Position numbers and translations under genes: made by a program. The notes below the pieces were generated by a model, which was not told the DNA's origin, ran no database searches, and saw only the letters and a list, made by a program, of their open reading frames with translations. Source: Celoporthe dispersa (Eukaryota > Ascomycota > Sordariomycetes > Diaporthales > Cryphonectriaceae). From it: a stretch of DNA of 64,000 nt. This document shows positions 34,241 through 45,645 of this stretch, in pieces; position 1 is the first letter of the stretch; every line of letters begins with the position of its first letter. Location of the stretch: assembly GCA_016584495.1 (NCBI GenBank), contig WAID01000005.1:2182501-2246500 (forward strand), in the 5' to 3' direction.

Positions 34241-35128
34241 TCAGGTTTGTTTTTCGAAGTCAACACTGCTAGCGACGGAGGACAGTCCTTCAACACACCC
34301 CTTCAGCTCCTCAATTCTAGTCTCCAGCGCACCCACACCCTCGGCTCCAAGGGGCAGCCTGAAGAAATCCTTTGGTTTCCCCTCAAACACACCAGTCCGA
34401 TCGACAGCCGCCACGATCACCGCTGCCGCCCTCTCCGGATCAACCTTGAAATTCTCGAGGTCCAGGATAGCGTGCATGACAGCTTCAACGACCGTGCCCT
34501 TATACTCCTCCCGCAATTCTTTTCTTCCCTTGTTCTGGGCCTCACCGTTGTGGACAAAGGGCGTCCGGATCCCGCCCGGGGTCACTAGCATCACACGGAT
34601 CCCAAACTGCGCGACCTCGCCGGCCAGCGACAGCGAGAAGCTGTCGACCGCCGCCTTGGAGGCTGAATACACAGACAGCATGGGCAGCGGAAGCAGCGCG
34701 CTTGAGCTGGAGATGTTAACGATGTAGCCACCGCCACCCTGGGTCCGCATGACGGGCACGGCGAGGCGCGAGAGTCGCATCGTTCCCCAGAAGTTCGTCT
34801 CGAGAACGTTCCGGGCGGTCTCCATGTGGGTGTCCTCGGCGACTGCGCCAGCTGCGATGCCGGCATTGTTGATGAGAGCGTCGAGACGGCCGCCCGGGAG
34901 GAGGGGGATGATGGTGTCGTGGAACTGGGCTTCGAGGGTAGGGGAGGAGACGTCGAGGGCCGCCCACCGGCCACCGAGGTTGGTCAGCTGTTGGATTTTC
35001 TCGGGTGTCCTGGAGGGGTTGCGAGAGGTGGCGATGACCTTGTGTCCTGCTTTGAGGGCGGCGATGGCTATTTCGTAGCCCAGGCCCGAGGAGCACCCGG
35101 TGATGAGATAGACTTTGGGGGTGGCCAT
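34241..35128 (-). CDS. Short-chain dehydrogenase/reductase (classical SDR)
   Basis: Single-exon SDR of 295 residues. I place the start at 35128 (MATPKVYLITG), because the in-frame extension to 35209 adds residues before the Rossmann strand without family features. Motifs: TGCSSGLG (10-17), NNAG (87-90), NISSSSALL supplying the serine, YSASK (Y154, K158), and PGGIRTPF after the active site. The arginine in ATSRNPSR after strand 2 suggests NADP(H). Fungal relatives of this type are often called oxidoreductase or AYR1-like; substrate unknown. It converges with the P450, and a perfect inverted repeat lies about 290 bases upstream of its start. Confidence 0.9.
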   Translation of the reverse strand: MATPKVYLITGCSSGLGYEIAIAALKAGHKVIATSRNPSRTPEKIQQLTNLGGRWAALDVSSPTLEAQFHDTIIPLLPGGRLDALINNAGIAAGAVAEDTHMETARNVLETNFWGTMRLSRLAVPVMRTQGGGGYIVNISSSSALLPLPMLSVYSASKAAVDSFSLSLAGEVAQFGIRVMLVTPGGIRTPFVHNGEAQNKGRKELREEYKGTVVEAVMHAILDLENFKVDPERAAAVIVAAVDRTGVFEGKPKDFFRLPLGAEGVGALETRIEELKGCVEGLSSVASSVDFEKQT

Positions 35129-35994
35129 ATTAGAAATAATACGATGAGAAACAGACCGTATCAGTGTAGTGACTTTTAATTTCGATATATTGGAATAGTC
35201 TCTCTCCAATGTTGCAAGTGGTCAAATAAATGTTCCTTTTGCTGAATGCTTGTAATGATTGCCATTTTATTCCTCCCCCTCAAGACAATAGAGACCTCGT
35301 ATTTATAGGATCGTTCTAGTAGTAGACGTAGCAAGGTAGTATGTCATTATCTGCCTAGTACGTCGGACGCGAAGAGGTCAGTTGGTGAAATCCAAGCCAC
35401 AGAGCCGGCCTAATTCTTGATCCGCGTCGGTGCCGTGCGCCGCCGATGCCGTGTTGCTCGGCCGGACCAGGACCCATGACTGCAACACGGCATCGGCGGC
35501 GCACGGCACCGACGCGGATCAAGAAGAGTCAACAGCTTTTCGAAGAAAGATGGCCCTAGCTACAGCAATAGCCCTTTACCCAGTGCCGATGTACTTTTCC
35601 AAGAGAGCCACTCATCAGCTGGCCCATCATACCATTAATCCCATAGCCAAATCCATGCTGTCTATCTTATAGTCAATTCCACGCCACTCCTTTGATCTGT
35701 GCAGGGCTCCAAGCTCTCGAGTAGACACTCCTGCTCCTAGACTCCGATTCAGATTGGTTGCGCTCCTGCTGGCCCTTGCAATAAAGGGCTGACATCTTCC
35801 AATACTCCAGTGGTAGGAATAAGGCGGATGTGCGAGATGTGCGTTAAATTTCAACAGCCGCGCTTCATGTGACCCTTCACGTTTCGGGCCTCGTAGAGCT
35901 CCGTTCGGAAACACTGCAATCCATCCACATTGCAATTTGCTCTGACTTGCCCTAGAGGTGACACCTTGCACTCATAAATTGGGTTATAACTGAC
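35129..35994. other. Intergenic with long inverted repeat
   Basis: Between the SDR start and the 3' end of the HET gene. Apart from the inverted repeat it is AT-rich and shows no gene. Confidence 0.5.
35414..35525. repeat. Perfect 44-bp inverted repeat with 24-nt spacer
   Basis: The left arm (35414-35457) and right arm (35482-35525) are exact reverse complements over all 44 bases. The left arm begins TTCTTGATCCGCG and ends GCCGTGTTGC. The spacer 35458-35481 contains GGCCGG. The arms are strongly GC-rich inside an AT-rich spacer and would fold into a very stable hairpin as RNA or single-stranded DNA. No terminal duplication or transposase is visible. It could be a small foldback element, a hairpin-RNA source or a structured regulatory site. 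Confidence 0.95.
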
Positions 35995-38276
35995 TCACAC
36001 AATTTGTATCTGCTTCATCGGAAAACTCTCAATAAAGCTCCGCGCATTGTCCTTGCTGACAAAATCGCAAGATGCCATTCCCACCCTTTGATACTTGTGT
36101 CTTTCCACACAAGTGAGCACAAGACCGCGGCCATGCCAATCATCCCATGGCCCAGGCTCAACGCTTACCCATATAAAGAAACCTTCGTCCCGAATATCAT
36201 TGAGAGCATCGAACAATATTTCCAACCTAGACATGCGGTCGTTCTCCTTGACATCGTTCTCACCATCGAGGCCTCGGAAACAATCAACCTGCCTCCAGTT
36301 CTCGTATCCGGGTAGCCCCGAGACTTCCTTCCCACTGATTTGAATCATTGCACACCGACCTGACAAGGTCAGGATGCCACCCTCAACCTCTCCAGTGTCG
36401 TCTGTTCCCAAAGATACCGTTTCCACAGAGACCACGGACGAGAAGAAAATGACGTCCTGAGCCCAAGGAATTAGACCCGTGAAATTTAACCTCCCATCAA
36501 GACAAGCCCAAGACCAAGAAGGTGCCCGGTAATCGAATGCTCTCTTGGCGGGCGATGTAACGTTCCAAATGATCATCTCCATCAGTTTCTCCTCCCACAT
36601 GCCGGCCATATACCGATGCGGGCCTGGTTTTAACTGCTGAAGCCGAGTCTTCATGTCGTTGGCCAGTCCGGATAGGGCAACAAGCTTGTCGCTAGCCACG
36701 GTAAGTTTCCGACTGGCATAATACTGGACTATGTTGTTCCAGTCGGTGAAGAGTTGTTCGTAGGGATCGCTGGCATACCGCCGGTCCGGTCCATCCGCTA
36801 ACTGCTTCCATAAGCCAGGGTGATGTTGTAGCTCCTGGCCTACCGCCGTCACCTCCTCTTCCTCCTGCTGCTCCTCCTCCTCCAAATACCGGCTATAGAC
36901 ACCTTGTGGGTGCGTCTCACAGCAAGTAGCCTTGCCACACTCCCAAAACACCTGCTTACTTCCGAAGTGCACGGTTCGAGGCGCAAGAAGTCGTTCCTGA
37001 ACAACCCAGGACCGTTGGACAAGAGGCTCATTCTTAAAGGAAAGGCGCCATGCCCAGCCTTTTTCAAGCTCAAATCTGAGTGGCTTCTCATCGCCGTTCT
37101 CTCTGATCTTGAAGCGGACAATGGTCGGTGCCACCTGTGACGGATCACGCTGAAAGAAGCATCCGCTGTCATCGTCTCTGGCCCCGAGCGCAGAGATGCC
37201 GACCCATGCATTCCTGTACACGTCTCGCATGGACGAGGCTTCTTTCTGCCAGTCTTCAGCTGAGTCTTGAAAGATACAAAGCCGATCAATCCAGATATAA
37301 TCGACCCCAAAGTGTCCAGCAATGCTTATAGCATCTCTAAACGTCTTCGGTAAACAATCAACTGATCGACCCTGGTTCAGCTCCTTGACGGTGGACTGGA
37401 GTAGTCGCAGCACTGCGTACGCAGGCTTTGTGCCCCAGCAATAGCTCAGTGCCGCGTACCGGGAGCCTTGGGGGCATTCGGTGCCTAATACTATGCAGAA
37501 GGTAGGTGGAGATTGCGATCTGTTGAGCTTGAGTAGACGAGTCGGCATATATGAACTCAGCGCACTTGGTTTTCTGCATTCATTGTGAGATTCGAGACAC
37601 GTAGCCATCCAAGTGTCAATCATGGACAACGTTTGAAGGTCGTTATTGGATGGCCCGAGCTGAAAATTAAGACCTTTATCATATCTTGGGTCTGTCATTT
37701 TCCTCGGCATCATCCTTAGTCCTCGTTCTTCTATCTTGAACGTTGCCGAATGACGATTGGAAATGCAACTTACCTCCAACAGGGACTAAACCAAACCCTC
37801 CGGAGGTTTGTCCAATCCGAAGGTACATGGTAGCTAGCTCCGTGGACTCGGGCGATTCTTCCTGCCGGAATGACACATAGAAGACCGAAAAGTAGCCCAG
37901 CGTATTGGTCTCAGTGGTCACGCCGGGGAAGCGATTACACATAACGCACCCTTCCCGCACCGAGGCAAGGAACGAAGCCTCAGTTTCGTGGTGAGCGTAT
38001 ACATACTTGTCCGCTCCTAAATCAGTCAATTCGTGGGTAGCTGCTCAAGTCAATGGCTCTGACGTGTGATTATAAAATGCATATAGTTTGGAGGGAAAAA
38101 TGTTGATGCGTACCGGATTGCGAACCATTATCGCTGTCTCCCGACTGGGAATCCTCGCTCCTAAGAAAGTCTTTGAGCAGCGCAAGCCGTTTGCTGCGGC
38201 TCGGAACCCACATTCCCTCCAGCCCATCTTTGCAGACTTTGCAAAGCATGAAGAATGTACTTGAAGAAATGACCAT
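35995..38276 (-). CDS. HET-domain protein (heterokaryon incompatibility type)
   Basis: Three exons: 38276-38114, 38040-37774 and 37691-35995; 708 residues, intact frame. The start at 38276 is the first ATG; a second at 38249 (MLCKVC) matches the usual start of this subfamily better and may be the real one. The N-terminal part carries paired cysteines (LCKVC, EGCVMC). The HET domain begins near residue 222 with YAALSYCWGT, then LPKTFRDAI, YIWIDRLCI and WVVQERLLAPRTVHFG, all hallmark blocks. An acidic run (LEEEEQQEEEE) sits in the linker before the C-terminal part. HET proteins mediate non-self recognition and cell death on fusion of unlike hyphae. Which partner this one uses cannot be read. 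No partner gene (NLR, SesB-like lipase) is nearby. Confidence 0.93.
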
Positions 38277-39330
38277 CGAAAGGCTTTTGGTTGCAATGTG
38301 ACGATCTTCGATACGCGCAACGTAAAATGTGGATGAGGAGGCTGGAATTTTCGTAGGTGGTATTCAGTTCAACTATTCTCATGTGTGCTCATCACTGCTT
38401 GAGTTCTAAACCATCCCTCGGGCATGAGACGGTGACCCCTCTTCATAGACTACGACGGTAATCTTACGTGCGGCTATAGCTCTGCTTACACATCAGTGCG
38501 TTGTTACTGTATGACTATAATTAGTATCAAGCTGTGCCACTAGTCAATATGCAGGTCGAAGGAATAGACCAGTCGACGGAACAGAGCAGCCTGAAGAGGT
38601 TCTAGCAGTCACATGTATTACCCAGAGACCTAATTGCAGTGACTTCTTTTGCCAAGCGGTCCTCTTGTATTCGCCTAATTCCTATGTTCCATTATACTCT
38701 GTGCATACTTGCAAGAAAAATCAGGACGTGTACTAATTTCATGATCGAAACGGTCCCAGAACGCTCACCGTTCACAATAGCTAGCGATTCCGTCCAGCTC
38801 AAACACGCCTTGAGCAACACCCGATATCAAAACATCCCGTACTAGGGAGCGCACAGAATGACAGGGAATGCTGACTTGTCAGGGGAGCTCACAACCACAA
38901 TTTGCCAGGAAAGAAAAAAAGAAGAAGAGGAAGAAGACAGAGAGCTTCAAGAGACATGAAATTACCAAGCCTACTTGCTACAAAGACTATTATTTACAGC
39001 GGTTAGAACGTATTTCAATGTCTCGACAAAGACTTTATCTTTCCCAAAACTAGGGAAACATTTACACCAACAGTTGGATCCGCTTCGGGTTGGAACTGTG
39101 CCGCTGCACGGGAAACAATAGCATTGTCGAAATAATATATATTGTTCATCTCATGATATAAATTTGAGGCTCTCAGCACTATTCTGATCCTTGGATTTGA
39201 AGATTCATCAATAATCTGTCGTGTAGGGTTGAAGCTTCCGGGAGATATAGTCACACTGTCCTAGTGGCCTGTCTCAGTGACCTGATTTCTCTTAACGGAA
39301 GCAGAAATCCCAACCTCGACGTTTTATACC
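38277..39330. other. Divergent intergenic region
   Basis: About 1 kb between the HET gene (-) and the orphan gene (+). A purine-rich stretch lies at 38908-38950. No gene seen. Confidence 0.5.
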
Positions 39331-39876
39331 ATGGCTAAGGGGGCCGATCCAAAGAGCCACTTAGTTATCAGGGGCGCAGGGACGCTCGAATCCCCAGAGA
39401 TCTCGGTAACCATGCCCGTCCTGGTGTACGAAAAGATCCACAGAGACCGAAAGGAGTACAATTATAGGATGGTCGAGGAAGCAGCCCGTTCCAAGGGCTT
39501 CACGCACGCCGTAATCACCCACTGGAACCACGAACTCCAGTATGCGCGGGACGCAGCCGGCCACAGGGTCCTTGACCGCCACCGGAAGACGAGCAGGCCG
39601 TTGGTTTCTGCGGACGCTCACATTACGTGCAGTTTCAAGGATGCGGCGAAGCCCTACGAGTACTTCAACGCCCATGTCTACGTCATCGAGGACAAGCACA
39701 AGGTCCCGCGGAAGCAGATGCTCGCGTCGGAGAGGCAGCACACCTCTTCTGCGGATTATGAGTCGCCGCAGCTGTGGCGGATGCCCGTGCGACAGTCCTG
39801 TGGCTCTCAGCATGGGGATGACTGGAAGCTTAGCAGCAGCAGCGAGAGTGATCCCTGGCTGGCCAGTTCTGATTAA
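39331..39876 (+). CDS. Hypothetical protein, 181 aa
   Basis: Intronless frame starting MAKGADPKSHLVIRG. Codon use is GC-rich in third positions like neighbouring genes, and the product has a mix of charged and hydrophobic residues consistent with a folded soluble domain (THAVITHWNHELQYARD, HITCSFKDA, FNAHVYVIEDKH). No signal peptide or membrane segment. The C-terminal 50 residues are Ser-rich and probably disordered (SSSSESDPWLASSD). I do not recognise the family. It lies alone between long spacers. Confidence 0.55.
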   Translation: MAKGADPKSHLVIRGAGTLESPEISVTMPVLVYEKIHRDRKEYNYRMVEEAARSKGFTHAVITHWNHELQYARDAAGHRVLDRHRKTSRPLVSADAHITCSFKDAAKPYEYFNAHVYVIEDKHKVPRKQMLASERQHTSSADYESPQLWRMPVRQSCGSQHGDDWKLSSSSESDPWLASSD

Positions 39877-42383
39877 GAGGCCATGCAGTCTTAGTGATAC
39901 ACCCTAGTGGGTGATGCTGAGGTGTATGAACGTCAGCTCGACGACACGCTCGACGAAGACATGTAGCATGCTGAGCATCAGTTTGGCGGAGTACTGCATA
40001 GGTGAGTTCTCATGCTCTCCTCTTGATGCACTGATTAGACCGTGCATTATAGTAAAGCCTTGATGGTTTATTTATCACTCAGGATGGTCGATGTATTACT
40101 GATAGACCTTGAGGTTATTAAGGGTGGGATAAACATAGACGGCAAATAACAGTATAATTATCTTACGTTTCCTTTTTATGTGTATGTGAGTCGGAACCCT
40201 AATGTGTGATGTCAACATTTGCGCAGCTCTGAAGGTTCCAGTAATGAGATTATTTCCCCCCCCCCCCTCTTTTTCTCATGGCTTCTGAGAGGGCTGTACA
40301 CATATCGCGTTATTGTACAAAGACCTCTAAAATCTTGCACAGTGTAATTTGAGGGTGTGTGTGCCGTCCCCACAGTATTCGCACAGCCCAGGCCCTCCAC
40401 AGTCATTCCTCTGATAATTCAACGCGAAACTACGTGAGTCTCGCTCGTCCTTGGCCATGTGATCTACGTCAATGCATAGACAATCTCATGTGAGATTGCA
40501 GGTGGGACTTCCCATAAAGTTTCTCTGCTGCATTGAGTTTCAGGGCGTCTTTCCCTGCGCGGTCTCTCTGAGGAGGGCGCATCTGCCGGTGTCTTGATGC
40601 TACCATAGAGCATGTCCGTCCCGAGGCCCTGGTCTTGACGAGATGGGATGATCAAAAAATAGAGCACTCTTGAACCTCCTGGCCTGCATTTCATCTTAGA
40701 CTGGTTGAGGTCCGCGCTCTGCGATGTGACGCACCCTGTTGATGTGAGCCCTGGGGTACGCAGATCGGTTTGCCCTACGACCATTTACGGCCGTGCAATC
40801 AGTCCTATCGTAACACGGGGGATATAGCAAACACTCAGTGCTACATTGTGTCAATCTGCATGTAACGAGGAATCCGGCTGTGCACCCCGCCTCCTCCTGC
40901 ACACTGTACTGTTGTGGGGGACCGAGAGGGCGATGAATGGGGAGGAGGCAATAAGAGCAAAGTAAATCGAAAAAGATAAAAAATGAAACAAGAATAACAG
41001 GAGACCAGGAGACCAGGAGACCAAAAACCAGTGTCAGATAAGTCAGCAAGCCATTGATGCTATTTGCACTCTGGCAGCGGCAGGAGAAACAGAGGTCAAG
41101 GCCAGGCTACCATGTCAGCACAGGGCCTGGCTGCTCCTTTCATTTGGGCTCCTCCTTCCCAGGGCGTCGTCTGATCTCCCCACCTGGCCAATCGCAGCGG
41201 GTTTGTGCCTGTAATAATATGGGTCCCTGCATTATGTGGCTGTTCGAGACGGGCAGGGTCCAACGCTGCTGCTCGCTGCCGGCTTGGCATGCAGCATGTG
41301 TAATGGCGTACCGTTGTACCCGTTCTTGCCGTTCTGGCCTGAAAAGCCTGTGCGCCGGCCTGTGTGCCAGTGGGCAGTGGCACTGCGTTAGTGGTATTTC
41401 AAGGCCTGCGTCAAGCCAAGTCAAGCCTAATGCATAGTAACTCCGCGCTACGGCAATTAAAACCGGGCGCGCCCTCCTCCCCCAAAAACCACTCACTCCA
41501 GGGCGTTCTCACGCTTTAGCAGGTTAGACAACAAACAGCCCCCAGCCACTTGCCCAGGTAGGCCCTGCAGGCGAGTCATCCCCCTGACGACATTTCTCAG
41601 ACAACTCCTTGATTTTCTGCCGCTTTTCCATCATCAGCCACAACCAAATCCACCCAACACCAAAACCGTGTTTTACCTGTCTCTACCCCTTGTTGATGTT
41701 GGCCTTGCCTTGCATTGCATCGCCTTCTTCCTTTCTCTCTCTTTCTGTCCCCATCAATCGATAGCGGTGAGGCCTGTGGATCGCAAGGTTAACCTCCCAC
41801 CTACCACCCACTTTAGTTGATCTTGGGAGTGCCCCCGTTTTTTTCTTCTCTTTTCTCTCTTGGTCTTTTTCCGTTACGTTACGTTGCGTTGTGCCGCAGA
41901 TCGACCAAAATCAGGGCCCTTGACAGCTGGGCTGCAGTGCTGCATACACCAATTGCATCATCACTGGGACGATACGACACGATACGAGTTGGTCTTCCAT
42001 CTCAGAACCAGCCGTCCAACCTTCCATCCTCCGCGACAACCACCACCGCCCACCAAGCATCTCTGATGATCTCTCCATCGCGACACTATTCACGCTTTCC
42101 TTTCTAACCCTCACTCGCTGGTTCCTTTCCTCTGCCTCAATACAATCGTTGTCCGAGCGCTCGGTTCGACCTGTGAAGGACCTGGGGTGGATAGCAAACC
42201 GAGGCAGGCTGTGGACGGACCATCAGCAGGGACAGAAAAAGTGGCAGAGCAGCTGCGGCCGACGACGTGACTCGACACGACGCTGAATTACCGCAGACGA
42301 CACCGACGCAGACGCACCTCGACACACTCTCGTTCTTAAAGAGCCATACACAAGGGTCGAACAAGACAGGAAGAGCAGACGAG
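39877..42383. other. Intergenic, no gene seen
   Basis: About 2.5 kb. A C run lies at 40258-40267, and pyrimidine-rich sequence at 41620-41860 and 42100-42140 probably belongs to the leader of the next gene. Open frames on both strands overlap and show no domains. Confidence 0.5.
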
Positions 42384-43077
42384 ATGGAGAGAACACACCC
42401 ACGAGATCTACAGTCACTGGCAGTGCGTGCAGCAATCAAAAAGACGCGAGACGCCGCAGCGGCCATGGACACCACCGGAGCATCATCATCATCACCTACA
42501 GGCGGCCTCCTCACCCGCGGCGCGAGGATAGCCCGATCCCTCCTCACCACGCGATGTGTCTCCACGGAGAGCCTCAACACCTGCGAGAAGCCCGCCCAGT
42601 CCTCCGGCACGGTCCTGGGAATAATTATAGCTGCTGGGTATGTTATTTGCCACGATGATGCCACTGCCCCCAGAACGTCAATATCGATCAGGTGACCCCC
42701 ACGAGCATCTGCAGCCAGTCGAAGTGAACGGAGGTATTCTAACCTCCCCTGCTTACAGAATCGTCGGCTTCTTCATCGTCATGGCCATACTGTACTGGCT
42801 CCACCGCCGCGTTAAGAAGCGCGACGCGAACGAGTTCGCCAACGACCCCCACGAGCTTTCCGACTACGGTCTCGATGACGCTCCTGTCACCAAGAAGGGC
42901 GGCAAGAGGGCAGCCGGTCTGAGCGCACCGGACTTGCAACAACACCGCCTGTCGGCCCAACAGCTGATGGAGGCACAAAACCCCTTCGGTACCGGCGCTG
43001 AGCTGGCCGATTCCGACCGCGTGGAGAGCAAGGGCTCCCCTCCGCGGTACCCCGGAGACGCTCACGTGAAATCGTAG
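42384..43077 (+). CDS. Small single-pass membrane protein (190 aa)
   Basis: Two exons, 42384-42637 and 42759-43077. Joining them completes one strongly hydrophobic helix (residues 76-99, LGIIIAAG then IVGFFIVMAILYWL) immediately followed by a basic stop-transfer cluster (HRRVKKR). That the helix is formed exactly across the splice supports the model. The N-terminal 70 residues are Ser/Thr/Ala-rich; the C-terminal half is hydrophilic with Gln/Pro segments. No cleavable signal peptide is evident, so this is probably a type III membrane protein with a cytosolic tail. Similar short tails occur in fungal proteins of unknown function. I do not recognise a specific family. Frame intact. Confidence 0.7.
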
Positions 43078-44752
43078 GACGTGAGCAGAGCGCATCGGGG
43101 GGCAAGGGGTGTTCGGGACGGGGCCTGGATGTATGCCAAGGCGCACATGATGGAGGACCTGGCCGCGGCGGCATAGGACAGGCGGCCGCGGACTCGCGAT
43201 ATCGACACCGACCTGCCGCCTTATACCGAAGAGAAAGTATCTGCCATCATTGATCGCCCAAGATATACCTCGACGCCAGCGAAAACAACCACGCCGCCCG
43301 TCTCACAAATACTATTATCGCGGAGGAGGTTCATGTGGAATACAATATCCGCAACACGAGGAGGATATGAGTTGCTTGGGGCAACACTTTTGGGCAGCAT
43401 TTACCGCATCCGCGGCCAAGCCCACATTCGTAGCCACAGCCGTTGAGGACAGCACAGCAGCAGATACAGCACTGCTTTTTTTTTCTTCTTTTCTTGTTCT
43501 TTTTCTTCCCGCCTTTACTGATGCATATGGAGGGCGAGGCGATGATTTCTCTTTTTATTCCTAAGGCGTTACCAGACGCCGTGTGGTTGGTCTGACTGGT
43601 CATCACCTCCCACTGGCTTTCCATTCTGGTTGTGCGCGTTGTTGACTGCTCCCGCTGGGAGGAAGAAGATGAACGGGTCTTCGAGACAGACACACGCACA
43701 CTGATTTTAGGGAGGGGCGGACTATCAATGAAAGGCGTTGTTCAGATTATGGGTGTACGAGTTAATGATAGAAGCATTAATCAAACATTTATGCTATCCC
43801 AATATCGTGGTTCGTCAAGGAGTCTCGTGTCCAGGCTGGGTGGGCATTTCGTGAGATACTTAATGTTCATGGTACTTCTTCACCAGGAACGTAGGCTCGT
43901 CCGCACAACCGGATGGGAAGCCTTCCTGTCTAAGTCCTCTTTTTTTTCTTCTTTGTTTTTAGCTTGTCTGTACTGTCGTGGAACTACCTTATGAGACGGC
44001 CCATGAGCGTCGCATCCTGGAATAGATGCCACCGGTGAATCGTCCTCGGGTCCAATGCTCATCTTCACGATCTTGTTGATCCTCCACCCGTGGACACCGT
44101 GGGAAGGGCTATCATTATGTCTCGGTCGGTATTGTGCTGCGTCTGGATACGGGATGAGGTGTGTGTATGATCCAGTGCACATCATGTTGACTGTCTCTTA
44201 TGCTAATATGCTCTGCTCAATTTTTTCTGTCAAGGATATAACAAGCAAATCATACGCTCGCTCCAGAAGCTTACCTTCTTAATTTACTTGCTAATTAAGC
44301 GTCTGGATGTTGGGACAACTTCCATTTTTAGTTCAAAATGCTCAAGTTGAATTTGGAAGTGGTCGGTTCCTGTTCCCACCGCGTGTGTATATTTTGTATG
44401 ATTAACTACCTTTAAACTCATCATGAATCGGTCGAATGAAGGCGTCGAGTATGATCCTGGTCAGTCTGAGGGTGTTTGTGTCTACTGTGAGATGGATGCA
44501 GTAGAGAACAGCATGTCAGAGAAATGCCTTGTTAGATTTTTGCCTCTTATTTCTCATGTCGACAGCCAGTCTTTCTGACCTTACCATAAGTCTATCTATA
44601 TAACTGAAGTCGGATTCACCAACTGGGGACGCAAGAGACTTTGTAGGGAATACGCTCTTCTTCCCCCCAGCCAGTACAAATTGTCATCCCACTAGCCCGG
44701 CTGCTTGTCTTGATCGAGATTCTGGAGTTGCATCTGGTGTCCTGCAGGCGTC
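43078..44752. other. Intergenic between converging genes
   Basis: About 1.7 kb with T-rich tracts (43478-43510, 43935-43960). Open frames show nothing recognisable. Part is presumably 3' untranslated sequence. Confidence 0.5.
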
Positions 44753-45645
44753 TTAAGGCAACGTATAGCCGCCGTCTATCACAAGATCCGCACCGGTCAT
44801 ATAGCTGCAGGCGTCCGAGGCGAGGAAGACATATACCTTCAAAGGGCAGGATCAGTCAGCACTCATGAATTGTACGATACAAATAAAAAAAATTTGAGAA
44901 TTCATAAACCGCCACTTACACTCTTCAGCTCGGCAGCATCACAGATCCTCTTCCCGGGAATCATGGTCATCCAAGCGTCAAACCTCTCCCTGGGCTGCTG
45001 CGTCAACATCTCCGTCATGACAAAGCCAGGGCTGACACAGTTCACCCGCGCGAAGTCGGCCCACTCGACAGCCAGGCTCTTGCCCAGGTGCACCGCAGCG
45101 GCCTTGCTCGCATTGTACGCAGCCTGCCTCTGCGGCACATTGACAAGCGTCGCGCTGACGCTCGCCGTGATGATGAGGTTCCCCTTTCCCTGCTTCTTGA
45201 ACACCCGTCCCGCGGCCTGCGCGGTCCACATGACGCCGTCCAGGTTCACCGCATTGTTCCGCGCCCACTGCTCCTCCGTGTAGTCGAGCGCGGCTATGTG
45301 CTCGTTCACGCCCGCGTTGGCGACCACAATGTCCAGCCTGCCGCCGCCAAACCCTCCCGCGACCTGCGTCTCCAGCACCTCGGCGACGTTGGCGCGGCTG
45401 GCGACGTCGCAGGCGAACGTGGCGATGCGGACACCCGTGGCGGCGGAGATGGTGGCGGCGGCCTCTTCGGCGGCGGTGCGCGAGGTGCCGTAGAGGAGGG
45501 CCACGTCGGCGCCAGCCTCGGCTAGGCCACGGACGATCTCGAGGCCGATGCCCTTGGCGCCACCGGTTACGGCAGCGATCTTGCCCTCCAGGGAGAACTG
45601 GGTGAGGACCGGCGTGTTGACGTTTTCGGGCTTGAAGAGAGGCAT
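44753..45645 (-). CDS. NADP-dependent SDR, sorbose reductase / mannitol dehydrogenase-like
   Basis: Exons 45645-44920 and 44836-44753, 83-nt intron, 269 residues. Motifs: TGGAKGIG (27-34), VANAG (108-112), ITASVSATLVNVPQ supplying the serine, YNASK (Y177, K181), VNCVSPGFVMTEM and the C-terminal SYMTGADLVIDGGY. The last short exon supplies the conserved TGADLVIDGGY, so the intron is required. The pattern is that of fungal polyol or ketose reductases (sorbose reductase, NADP-mannitol dehydrogenase, L-xylulose reductase group); the exact sugar cannot be decided. The gene is divergent from the PL4 lyase, which fits a sugar-catabolic setting. Frame intact. Confidence 0.92.
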
